64,000 nucleotides of DNA from WHTI01 sp963756365 (GTDB lineage Bacteria; Actinomycetota; CADDZG01; WHSQ01), in NCBI GenBank assembly GCA_963756365.1, contig CAVWNF010000003.1, positions 1,426,001 through 1,490,000 on the forward strand, read 5' to 3'. The notes under the pieces are model-generated. The model saw nothing but the letters and a program-made list of their open reading frames with translations, made no database searches and was not told the origin of the DNA. How positions within the stretch are numbered: the stretch's first letter is position 1; every line of letters begins with the position of its first letter. This document shows, piece by piece, positions 35,595 through 43,125 of this stretch. The position numbers and the translations under genes were made by a program.

Positions 35595-36161
35595 CTAGAC
35601 CTCGGAGAGTTCGTGTTCCTTGCGCTGGAGGTTCTCGTCGACCTCACCGACGTGTCTGTCGGTCAGTTTCTGGAGGTCGGTTTCCGCTCCGCGCTCTTCG
35701 TCCTCGGACAGGGTGCCGTCTTTCTTCATGCGCTCGAGTTCCTGTTTGGCATGACGTCGCACTCCTCGCACCGCGACCCTGCCTTCTTCCGCCCGGAGGT
35801 GAGCGATCTTGATGAGTTCCTTCCGCCGGTCCTCAGTCAGCTGCGGGAACGCGAGGCGGACCACGGTTCCGTCGTTCGCCGGGGTGATGCCTAGATCCGA
35901 AGAGAGGATCGCCTTCTCGATCGCGGCGATCGAGTTCGGATCGTAAGGAGCGATCACCAAGAGGCGGGGCTCAGGCACCGACAGGTTCGCTACCTGATTC
36001 AAAGGGGTCTGCGTGCCGTAGTAGTCAACCGTGATGCGGTTCAGAAGCGAAGGAGCAGCCCGACCCGATCTGATCTGAGAAAGATCCTCGAGATTCACCG
36101 ACACTGCCTTCTTCATCTTGTCTTCTGCTTCCTTGAGCACTTCAGCCTTGGTCTCTGCCAT
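35595..36161 (-). CDS. frr: Ribosome recycling factor
   Basis: The 188-residue protein shows the RRF features: SVNLEDLSQIRSGRAAPSLLNRI, the ILSSDLGITPANDGTVVRLAFPQLTEDRRKEL core, and a long alpha-helical domain. It splits post-termination ribosomes with EF-G. I choose the ATG at 36161 because GGGGAGG lies eight bases upstream and the family starts here; the frame is open further upstream. It follows pyrH by four bases. Confidence 0.94.
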   Translation of the reverse strand: MAETKAEVLKEAEDKMKKAVSVNLEDLSQIRSGRAAPSLLNRITVDYYGTQTPLNQVANLSVPEPRLLVIAPYDPNSIAAIEKAILSSDLGITPANDGTVVRLAFPQLTEDRRKELIKIAHLRAEEGRVAVRGVRRHAKQELERMKKDGTLSEDEERGAETDLQKLTDRHVGEVDENLQRKEHELSEV

Positions 36162-36165
36162 CCGA

Positions 36166-36929
36166 TCAGCCTCCCCGGTTGCCTGCATCCGAATGAACGA
36201 GCGTTCCGACATCCTCGCCCGAGAGCACGCGAACGATGTTGCCGGCCTTGAGGTTGAACACGATGATCGGGAGTCGGTTGTCCATGCACAGCGAGATAGC
36301 GGTCGAATCCATCACCTTCAGTTCGCGGCTGAGCACTTCGAGATATGGCAGGGAACTGAACATCTTGGCGTCCGGGTTCACCTTCGGGTCGGAGTCGTAG
36401 ACACCATCTACCTGCGTCGCCCTTGAGGATCGCCTCCGCGTTGATCTCAAGCGCGCGCAGGGCCGCGGTCGTGTCGGTGGAGAAGTAGGGGTTCCCGGTC
36501 CCGCCCGCGAAGATGACGACGCGGCCCTTCTCGAGATGGCGCATCGCTCGACGTCGGATGTACGGCTCGGCTAGCTCCTGCATCCAGATCGCCGACTGGA
36601 CCCGCGTCTGGACACCCTCTTTCTCGAGAGCGTCCTGGAGAGCAAGTCCGTTGATGACGGTTCCGAGCATCCCCATGTAGTCGGCGGTGGTGCGGTCCGT
36701 TCCCTGCGCCGAAGCACTGAGCCCACGGATGATGTTCCCCCCGCCGACCACGATGCCCAACTGCGACACCGAGGTCTTTCGCATCAGCCAGTTGCCTAGC
36801 GATGGACGCGACGATCCGCGGGTCGATCCCGAAACCGTGCGAGGGATCGGCGAACGCCTCACCGGAAAGTTTGAGGAGGACCCTCTTGTACTTCGGTTGG
36901 ATCGAGGCCGGTTCGCTCGGGTCGGTCAT
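36166..36929 (-). CDS. pyrH: UMP kinase (two frameshifts)
   Basis: Three frames together encode one UMP kinase: KRVLLKLSGEAFAD with IARQLADAKDLGVAV, then IVVGGGNIIRGLSA to ALEINAEAILK, then TQVDGVYDSDPKVNPDAKMF to the end. Both breaks lie on G triplets (minus strand) at 36756-36758 and 36420-36422. Deleting one G at each gives GVAVGIVVGGGNI and EAILKATQVDGVYDSDP, the family consensus, and a 253-residue protein. The enzyme makes UDP for nucleic acid synthesis and is essential, so sequence error is much more likely than loss. The order tsf-pyrH-frr is conserved. Confidence 0.92.
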
Positions 36930-36934
36930 CGAGC

Positions 36935-37558
36935 CTAGGACCCGGATCCCTCACCGACACGGATGCGGCAGAAACTCCCGATCGTGATGTTCTCGCCCAT
37001 CGAAGCTTTGGCCTCGTTGATCAGATCAGAGATCGACTTAGCTTTGTCCTGGATCCATTCCTGGTCCATCAGAACGCGATCCTTGTAGAAGCCCTCGAGC
37101 TTGCCAGCCACGACCTTGTCGATGATGTTCTCGGGCTTGCCCGACTCCTTCGCTTGCTTGGCGTAGATGGCGGATTCCTCATCGATGACGCCCTGAGGAA
37201 CCTGGTCCCTCGTCGTCCAGTCGGGGTCTGCGAACGAGATGTGCATCGCGATGTCCTTCGCAAGACGCTCGAAACCCTCGGTCTTAGCGACGAAGTCGGT
37301 CTCGCAGTTGAGTTCGATGAGCACACCCAGCTTGGCCGGGTAGTCCGGCTGCGGTCGGTGCATGTACGAGTACACGAGACCCTCGGTTGCCTGGCGCTCG
37401 CTCTTCTTCGCCGCGTCCGCGAGGCCCTTCTCGCGGAAGAGGCGCTTTGCGGTCTCGAGGTCACCATCCGCCTCGGCTAGTGCCTTCTTGCAATCCATCA
37501 TCCCGGCGCCGGTTGACTTCCTCAGCGCGGCGACGTCTTTCGCATTGATCTCAGCCAT
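36935..37558 (-). CDS. tsf: Elongation factor Ts
   Basis: The 207-residue protein has an N-terminal UBA-like domain (VAALRKSTGAGMMDCKKALAE), the EF-Tu-contacting core (LIELNCETDFVAKT) and a C-terminal motif. It is the short EF-Ts type, lacking part of the dimerisation domain of the E. coli protein. It exchanges GDP for GTP on EF-Tu. The ATG at 37558 overlaps the rpsB stop region and has AAGGA upstream; the longer open frame upstream lies inside rpsB. Confidence 0.94.
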   Translation of the reverse strand: MAEINAKDVAALRKSTGAGMMDCKKALAEADGDLETAKRLFREKGLADAAKKSERQATEGLVYSYMHRPQPDYPAKLGVLIELNCETDFVAKTEGFERLAKDIAMHISFADPDWTTRDQVPQGVIDEESAIYAKQAKESGKPENIIDKVVAGKLEGFYKDRVLMDQEWIQDKAKSISDLINEAKASMGENITIGSFCRIRVGEGSGS

Positions 37559-38474
37559 CTTGCCCGTCCTTCTTTTCTTCGGTCTTCTCTTCCGTCTTGA
37601 CTTCAGTCGCCTCGGGAGTGCTCGCACCGTTCGTCTCTGAGGCGGTTTCCTTCTGAGCGGCCTCTTCAGCCTCTAGCTGAAGTTCCCACTCCGCCTTCGG
37701 CTGTGCCGCTGCACCGGGGAGCAGTTGATCCGCGGCATCGGCGGCCGGCGTCGGGGACGCGGCTGCCTGCTCCTGGTCCGGAGCGTCCTGGCGCATCGAC
37801 TTGCCCTCGATAACCGCGTCTGCGATCACGCGGGTGAGGATCGCGCCGGATCGGATCGCGTCGTCGTTCCCGGGGATCCCGTAATCGACCTCATCGGGAT
37901 CGCAGTTGGTGTCGAGCACGGCGATGATCGGTATCCCAAGCTTGCGCGCCTCGCGGACGGCGATCTCCTCCTTCTTCGTGTCGAGGATGAAGATCGCGCT
38001 CGGGAGCTTCGTGACTTCCCTGATACCCCAGAGGTTGCGCTGGAGCTTCTCGAGCTCGCGCCTGAGCTTGAGCGCCTCTTTCTTCGAGAAGCTCTCGAGT
38101 GCACCCGTGGCTTCCATGTCAGCGAGTTCGTTCATCCGCTTGATCCGATTGTGGATCGTCTGGAAGTTCGTCATCATCCCGCCCAACCAACGGAAGTTGA
38201 CGTACGGCATGTCTGCTCGGTCGGCCTGCTCCTGAACGATGCCCTGGAGCTGCTTCTTGGTGGCGACGAACAAGACGGACCCACCGTTCGCGACGAGGTC
38301 GCGAACGAAGGCATAGGACTTCTCGATCCCGGTCATGGTCTGTTGCAGATCCAGGATGTAGTTGCCGTTGCGCTCCGCGAAGATGAATCTCTTCATCTTC
38401 GGATTCCAACGACGCGTTTGATGGCCGAAGTGAACCCCGGCCTCTAGCAACTGCCTCATCGTGACGACGGGCAT
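37551..38474 (-). CDS. rpsB: 30S ribosomal protein S2
   Basis: The first 230 residues match S2 (LLEAGVHFGHQTRRWNPKM, TNFQTIHNRIKRM, VLDTNCDPDEVDYGIPGNDDA). A 75-residue Ala/Glu/Lys-rich tail follows, as is common in Actinobacteria. S2 completes the small subunit. GGAGG precedes the ATG. The 205-base upstream region contains a strong hairpin that may take part in S2 feedback control, and tsf follows in an overlapping arrangement. Confidence 0.96.
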   Translation of the reverse strand: MPVVTMRQLLEAGVHFGHQTRRWNPKMKRFIFAERNGNYILDLQQTMTGIEKSYAFVRDLVANGGSVLFVATKKQLQGIVQEQADRADMPYVNFRWLGGMMTNFQTIHNRIKRMNELADMEATGALESFSKKEALKLRRELEKLQRNLWGIREVTKLPSAIFILDTKKEEIAVREARKLGIPIIAVLDTNCDPDEVDYGIPGNDDAIRSGAILTRVIADAVIEGKSMRQDAPDQEQAAASPTPAADAADQLLPGAAAQPKAEWELQLEAEEAAQKETASETNGASTPEATEVKTEEKTEEKKDGQDG

Positions 38475-38539
38475 AGCGGTACACCCTCCTTCGGTTATGC
38501 CGGCCTTAAAGCAGGTCCGGTCTCCTCCGCCCGCCGAAA

Positions 38540-38573
38540 CCCAGGTTCGTTCGAGGTTCTAGAACGACCTGGG
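38540..38573 (-). promoter_or_regulatory. Hairpin in the rpsB leader
   Basis: The rpsB leader contains a 7-bp stem (CCCAGGT / ACCTGGG) extended by an inner CGTTC/GAACG pairing across one bulged base. Autoregulation of rpsB-tsf by S2 binding to its leader is known in other bacteria, so this stem is a candidate S2 site. The remaining part of the 205-base gap (38475-38679) shows no gene. Confidence 0.45.
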
Positions 38574-38661
38574 ACCGAAAGCCCACACGCCATGGGGCGC
38601 GCGGGAAGCGGACGTGCGTGATGTGGAACGGAGTGAGATTACCAGTTCCGGGGGTAGCCCG

Positions 38662-38681
38662 GAGCCTCCAAAAGGGGGCTC
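38662..38681. terminator. Hairpin at the 3' end of the sigma factor gene
   Basis: An 8-bp stem (GAGCCTCC / GGGGGCTC, one G-T pair) with an AAAA loop overlaps the stop codon of the sigma gene. On the minus strand the loop reads TTTT and no U-tract follows. It may weakly separate the sigma gene from rpsB transcription. Confidence 0.4.
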
Positions 38682-39507
38682 AGGAGGTGATGGCCTCGTT
38701 CATCTTGCCCTTGAGGGCCATGACGGCCTTCGTGTGCATCTGGCACACCCGCGACTCGGTGACGCCGAGGACCTCACCGATCTGGGCCAGCGTGAGTCCC
38801 TCGTAGTAATAGAGGCTGACCACGATCTTCTCTCGCTCCGGCAGCCGTCCGATCGCCCCGGCGAGGATCTCTTTCATCTCTTCGGTCTCGAATGCTTCGG
38901 TCGGGCCCACGGTTTTCGTGTCCTCGAGGGTGTCGATCAAGGAAACCTTGTCGCCAGATCCCCCCTCGACGGCCATGAGCTCGTCGAGTGCCACTAGTGA
39001 GACGGTCGAGAGCTTCGTGTAGATCTGGTTCAGTTCATCGACGGTGATCCCCATGGATTCGGCGATCTCTGCGTCGCTCGGAGGCCGCTTCAGCTTGTTC
39101 TCGAGTTCGTTGTAGACCTTCTCGACCTCGCGGGCCTTGGAGCGGACCGACCGGGGGACCCAATCGATCGCCCGCAACTCATCGATGATCGCTCCTCTGA
39201 TCCGGCTGATCGCGTAGGTCTCGAACTTGATCCCTCGGGACAGCTCGAACTTGTCGATCGCGTCGATCAAACCGAAGATGCCGTACGAGATGAGGTCGGC
39301 CTGCTCGACGTTGGCCGGAAGTCCAACCCCCACACGACCGGCGACGAACTTCACCAGCGGGGAGTAGTGGAGGATCAACGAATCCCGGGCAGAGGTAGAG
39401 CCGGATGACTTGTACTCATCCCACGCCTCCTGAACCGGATCGGCATCAAGGTCCACATGAAGAGTGGGCCTCTGGTCCGATTCAGGCTCTGGGGTGACTC
39501 TGCTCAT
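38680..39507 (-). CDS. whiG: RNA polymerase sigma factor of the WhiG/FliA family
   Basis: The 275-residue protein has sigma regions 2 (LISYGIFGLIDAIDKFELSRGIKFETYA), 3 (KRPPSDAEIAESMGITVDEL) and 4 (LPEREKIVVSLYYYEGLTLAQIGEVLGVTESRVCQMH), in the sigma-28 arrangement. In Streptomyces WhiG lies at the same place, between dprA/xer genes and rpsB, and controls sporulation; in motile bacteria FliA controls flagella. Neither flagellar nor sporulation genes are visible here, so the regulon is unknown. The start has AAGGGC upstream and overlaps xerC by 26 bases. Confidence 0.9.
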   Translation of the reverse strand: MSRVTPEPESDQRPTLHVDLDADPVQEAWDEYKSSGSTSARDSLILHYSPLVKFVAGRVGVGLPANVEQADLISYGIFGLIDAIDKFELSRGIKFETYAISRIRGAIIDELRAIDWVPRSVRSKAREVEKVYNELENKLKRPPSDAEIAESMGITVDELNQIYTKLSTVSLVALDELMAVEGGSGDKVSLIDTLEDTKTVGPTEAFETEEMKEILAGAIGRLPEREKIVVSLYYYEGLTLAQIGEVLGVTESRVCQMHTKAVMALKGKMNEAITS

Positions 39508-40430
39508 AAACAGCCCTTAAGCGCTCGTTGGATACATGCGTATAGATCTGCGTGGTTGCGAGACTCTCATGGCCCAAGAGTTCTTGCACCACACGTAAGT
39601 CTGCACCGTTATCCAGCAGATGTGTAGCGAACGAATGACGTAGAGCGTGTGGTCCGACGGGCCTACGACCTTCGGCGGTCAGGTAGCGGGTCATCAGAGC
39701 CCGGACGCTCCGGGCCGAGAGCCGCCCTCCACGAGCGTTGAGGAAAACGGCGTGGGGATCACTGGGCGTCGCGGACAGGCCCAGGTACCAACGCCTCCCG
39801 TCGTGAACGTAGGTATGTAGCGCCTGCGCGGACGACTGGGTCATCGGTATTCGCCGTTCTTTACGTCCCTTCCCGAGGACCGTCACCATCTCGGATCGAA
39901 GGTCGATCTCATCGAGGTCCAGCCCGCACAACTCCCCCACCCGGAGCCCGGAGCCGTACAGGAGTTCAAGGATCGCCCTGTCGCGTTGCCCAGCCGCATC
40001 GTCGTCCGGAGGGAGCTCGCATAGGAACGACGCGTCCTCCTCCTTCAGCACCTTAGGGAGGGGTCGATCGAGTTTCGGGCGACTCGAGGCCATCAGCCGG
40101 ATTGGTCGCCACTATCCCTTGGACCACGGCCCAATTGAGCATGGACCTCAGAGCCGAGACCTTCCTGGCGATGGAACGACGGGAGTATCCCCTCGTCCCC
40201 AGGTAGGCAACGAATCGACGCAGCCTCTTCCGATCGATCGCGGTGATGTCGTCGATCCCGCCTCGGGCAAGCCACTCGCTCGCCTGGCCCAGGTCGCGCC
40301 GATACGCGTCGATCGTGTGAGGAGAGAGGTCTCGTTCCACCCGTGCCGCCCTGAGGAACCGATCGCACACCGTCCCCAGGCCCGCAGCCTCTCCCCCTGC
40401 TCGTGGATCCATCGTTGCCGCCATAGCCAT
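39482..40430 (-). CDS. xerC: Tyrosine recombinase XerC/XerD family (frameshifted)
   Basis: The N-terminal SAM-like domain (FLRAARVERDLSPHTIDAYRRDL) and the C-terminal catalytic domain are in different frames. The catalytic Arg lies in YGSGLRVGELCGL, the Lys in GKGRKERRIP, then HALRHSFATHLLDNGADL, LGHESLATTQIYTHV with the nucleophile Tyr. The break is at about 40087-40092; removing one base joins NPAD to SSRPKLDRPLPKV. The length is one over a multiple of three. With FtsK it resolves chromosome dimers at dif. The start is uncertain (TTG at 40463, ATG at 40430 or 40412). Confidence 0.88.
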
Positions 40431-41529
40431 CCGAGCATGGGGGCCCGATGTTGCTCCTGTCAACTATTGAGCCGCGATGATCCCTGGATCCGACCCTCGG
40501 ACGACGCAGGCAACCTTCCAGGAACCCCTGGTAAGTGTGGTCGCGCTGGTAAACGTGGCCACCGCGACCACCGCGACCACCGCGACCACCGCGACCACCG
40601 CGACCACGCCTATCTGGAACGGAGGGCGCGACGCGGAGCCGAGCACCTGTTTCTGTGATCTCGAACCCCGCTCTGGATTTCCGGGCGAAACCGCGCACCT
40701 CAAGCTTCGCCAGGATCATCATCACCCGACCAGCCGGCAAGGTTCCCGTCGAGACGATCCGATCCGGGGATGCCGGAACGTCATCGAGGGCGAGAAGGGT
40801 GCCGAGTTCGTCGTCGTCCAGGTCCACCGGTGTATCGGAACGGAGTGGCTCATGCGGGTCGGTCCAGGCGACAGAGGGAGCGATCACCTCGAAGACGTGC
40901 TCGGGACGACTAGCGAGCGCGGCTTGGGAGGTGCGGATCAGTTCGTTAGGAGCGATGGCCATCGCGTTCCGTGGGCCGCCCGGGACAGCGAAGACCTCGC
41001 GGCCGCAATCGAGAGCCAGCCGGGCGGTGATCAGCGAGCCGCTCTTCTCGCCGCCCTCAACCACCACGACGGCGTGAGCAAGTCCAGCCACGATCCGGTT
41101 GCGCTCGGGGAAGTGGTGAGGTCGAGGCTCGGTGCCAGTCGGGTACTCGGAAAGGACGGTGCCGCGTTGCTCGATCATGGTGCGCAGGCGGCGATTCGTC
41201 CGCGGGTACTCGTTGTCGAGCCCTGCCCCAAGCACGGCAACGGTGTTCCCGCCAGCCTCGAGACACGCGCGGTGGGCGGCCGCGTCGATCCCAACAGCGA
41301 GTCCCGAAACGACGACGAAACCCGCCTCGGCGAAGGCTCGCGCCATGGTCTCGGCAACTTCGATTCCAGAAACCGTCGGGCGGCGCGTCCCTACGATCGC
41401 CACGCAGGTGGGGTGGTTATCGAGCGGAAGCCCTGATGCGAAGAGCTCGCGGGGCGCCACCAGTCCGCCCATCTCATCGAGTCGCCTTGGCCACTCCTGG
41501 TCGGCTGGCGTGATGCGACGGATCTTCAT
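40093..41529 (-). CDS. dprA: DNA processing protein DprA (C-terminal end uncertain)
   Basis: The Rossmann-like DprA core is clear (VAIVGTRRPTVSGIEVAETMA, VSGLAVGIDAAAHRACLEAGGNTVAVLGAGLD, YPTGTEPRPHHFPERNRIVAGLA, VVEGGEKSGSLITARLAL), followed by a winged-helix-like end near residue 300. It loads RecA on incoming single-stranded DNA. The open frame then runs through a GRG repeat and 337 bases into xerC, which is implausible; a frameshift near the 9-bp repeat would move the stop to 40464-40466, just before xerC. The start overlaps the comM stop. Confidence 0.85.
   Translation of the reverse strand: MKIRRITPADQEWPRRLDEMGGLVAPRELFASGLPLDNHPTCVAIVGTRRPTVSGIEVAETMARAFAEAGFVVVSGLAVGIDAAAHRACLEAGGNTVAVLGAGLDNEYPRTNRRLRTMIEQRGTVLSEYPTGTEPRPHHFPERNRIVAGLAHAVVVVEGGEKSGSLITARLALDCGREVFAVPGGPRNAMAIAPNELIRTSQAALASRPEHVFEVIAPSVAWTDPHEPLRSDTPVDLDDDELGTLLALDDVPASPDRIVSTGTLPAGRVMMILAKLEVRGFARKSRAGFEITETGARLRVAPSVPDRRGRGGRGGRGGRGGRGGHVYQRDHTYQGFLEGCLRRPRVGSRDHRGSIVDRSNIGPPCSDGYGGNDGSTSRGRGCGPGDGVRSVPQGGTGGTRPLSSHDRRVSARPGPGERVACPRRDRRHHRDRSEEAASIRCLPGDEGILPSFHRQEGLGSEVHAQLGRGPRDSGDQSG
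40561..40607. repeat. Perfect 9-bp tandem repeat in the dprA 3' region
   Basis: Five perfect copies of ACCGCGACC (plus strand) are followed by a partial copy. On the minus strand they read Gly-Arg-Gly in the dprA frame and Val-Val-Ala in the frame that ends at 40464. The unit length is a multiple of three, so copy-number change alone would not shift the frame. Such a short array may vary between strains. Confidence 0.85.
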
Positions 41530-43055
41530 GCTGGCACCGCCTCCCTGTCGAGGAAGCGATAACCGCCCGCGGCGTAGACGTGTTCGGCATCCACCCATTC
41601 GTCCCCCGCGAGATCCGCAAGGGTTCGCGCAAGGCGCTTGATCCGGTCCATCCCCCGGCCCGTCAACCGCGCACTGTCGATCAACTCCGCCAGTACGTTG
41701 CGAGCGGCGGCGGTCATAGAGACGGTGTCTTCGAGTTCAGCCTTGCTACAAGAGGAGTTGGTGACAAGGGTGGAGCCAAATCTCTCCTGTTGGATATGAC
41801 GGGCGGCCTCGACCCGGGCACGGATCGAGGTCGAGGACTCGGACGCAGCCGTGTCCATCAGTTGTGCCCGTGACGGTCGATGGAGGATCGCCTGGATGTC
41901 GAAGCGATCGATCAATGGACCTGACAGCTTCTCGTTGTAGGTCCGCAACCTGACCGCCGAACATGAACACCGGGCACCCGGGTCCATCGCGTAGCCGCAG
42001 GGGCACGGGTTCATGGCCGCGACCAGCGAGAGCCTGCAGGGGAAGGAGATGACCCCCTGACTTCGCGCGATACGAACCACGCCCTCCTCGATCGGTGCCC
42101 GGAGACTGTCGAGCACATCACGTCTGAACAAACTGATCTCGTCGAGGAAGAGGACACCGTGATGAGCGAGCGACGCTTCGCCCGGTCGAGCTAGGCCGGT
42201 CCCCCCGCCGACCAGCCCGGCGAGCGAGATCCCCTGGTGAGGCGATCTGAAGGGGCGCTCCGCGATCAACCCAGCGGCCCCTCCGAGCAGCCCGGCGACC
42301 GAGTAGATGGTCGTCACCTCGAGCGACTCATCCTGGGACATCCGCGGAAGGATCCCGGGGAGACGCCGGGCGATCATCGACTTGCCCGATCCGGGAGGTC
42401 CGATCATCAGAAGGTTGTGGCCGCCCGCGGCAGCCACCTCCGCGGCCAGTTTCGCAGCGGGGTGCCCCTTCACCTCCGACATGTCCTCACACGCAGGCTC
42501 GACCGATTCGATCACCGGGAGATCTCCTGGTGTCCATCGGCCCTCGAGGAACGCAACGCACCGCGCTAGGTCTTCCACCGGGACGACTTCGATGCCCTCC
42601 ACGATCGCGGCCTCCGGTGCGTTGGCCACGGGACACACGATCCCTTTGCGACCAGCCTCTTTGCAGGCGAGGGCTGCAGCAAGGGTCCCGCGGATCGGTC
42701 GGATCGATCCATCGAGTCCGAGCTCGCCCACGAACACCCAACCGTCGAGGAGGTCTCCCTTCATCAGTTCCGCACCTGCCATCAGGCCAAGACCGAGCGC
42801 GAGATCGAAGTGTGTGCCCTCCTTGCGAAGACCGGCGGGGGCAAGGTTCGCGACGACGCGGCGTCGGGGCCAATCGTGAGCGCTGGATTCGATCGCAGAT
42901 CTGATCCGCTGGTCGGCTTCCCTCACCGACACGTTCGGAAGCCCGACGACCCGGAACGTGGGGAGGCCGTTGGGAGCTACGTAGACCTCAACTTTCACGA
43001 GGTGACCCTCTGTCCCGACCAAAGCAACGGATTCGGTAGTAGCGAGCACTGTCAT
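41526..43055 (-). CDS. comM: YifB/ComM family Mg chelatase-like AAA+ ATPase
   Basis: An N-terminal ChlI-type fold (FRVVGLPNVSVREADQRIRSAI) precedes the AAA+ domain with Walker A GPPGSGKS (about 219-226), Walker B VLFLDEIS and a C-terminal Mg-chelatase lid with cysteines (NPCPCGY, CSC). ComM is a helicase for branch migration in natural transformation. Coupling to dprA (ATGA) supports a DNA uptake or recombination role. The start could be GTG 43058, ATG 43055 or GTG 43049, all near AAAGGG. Confidence 0.92.
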   Translation of the reverse strand: MTVLATTESVALVGTEGHLVKVEVYVAPNGLPTFRVVGLPNVSVREADQRIRSAIESSAHDWPRRRVVANLAPAGLRKEGTHFDLALGLGLMAGAELMKGDLLDGWVFVGELGLDGSIRPIRGTLAAALACKEAGRKGIVCPVANAPEAAIVEGIEVVPVEDLARCVAFLEGRWTPGDLPVIESVEPACEDMSEVKGHPAAKLAAEVAAAGGHNLLMIGPPGSGKSMIARRLPGILPRMSQDESLEVTTIYSVAGLLGGAAGLIAERPFRSPHQGISLAGLVGGGTGLARPGEASLAHHGVLFLDEISLFRRDVLDSLRAPIEEGVVRIARSQGVISFPCRLSLVAAMNPCPCGYAMDPGARCSCSAVRLRTYNEKLSGPLIDRFDIQAILHRPSRAQLMDTAASESSTSIRARVEAARHIQQERFGSTLVTNSSCSKAELEDTVSMTAAARNVLAELIDSARLTGRGMDRIKRLARTLADLAGDEWVDAEHVYAAGGYRFLDREAVPA

Positions 43056-43125
43056 CACCCTTTCGAGGGAGTGGACTATGGGTGCTCGACGTTAGAGAGG
43101 GCCTGCGACACGAGAACCGCGCCGC

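Noticed and set aside
36166..36929. Programmed frameshifting in pyrH
   Set aside because: Two separate shifts on GGG runs in an essential enzyme, with the same type of break in unrelated genes nearby, fit consensus indels much better. No slippery heptamer with a downstream stimulator was seen.
39482..40430. Phage or integron integrase
   Set aside because: The gene lies in the conserved dprA-xer-whiG-rpsB order with no att-like repeats or phage genes, so it is the chromosomal Xer recombinase.
40561..40607. CRISPR-like repeat
   Set aside because: The units are 9 bp, directly abutting and inside a coding region; there are no spacers and no cas genes.
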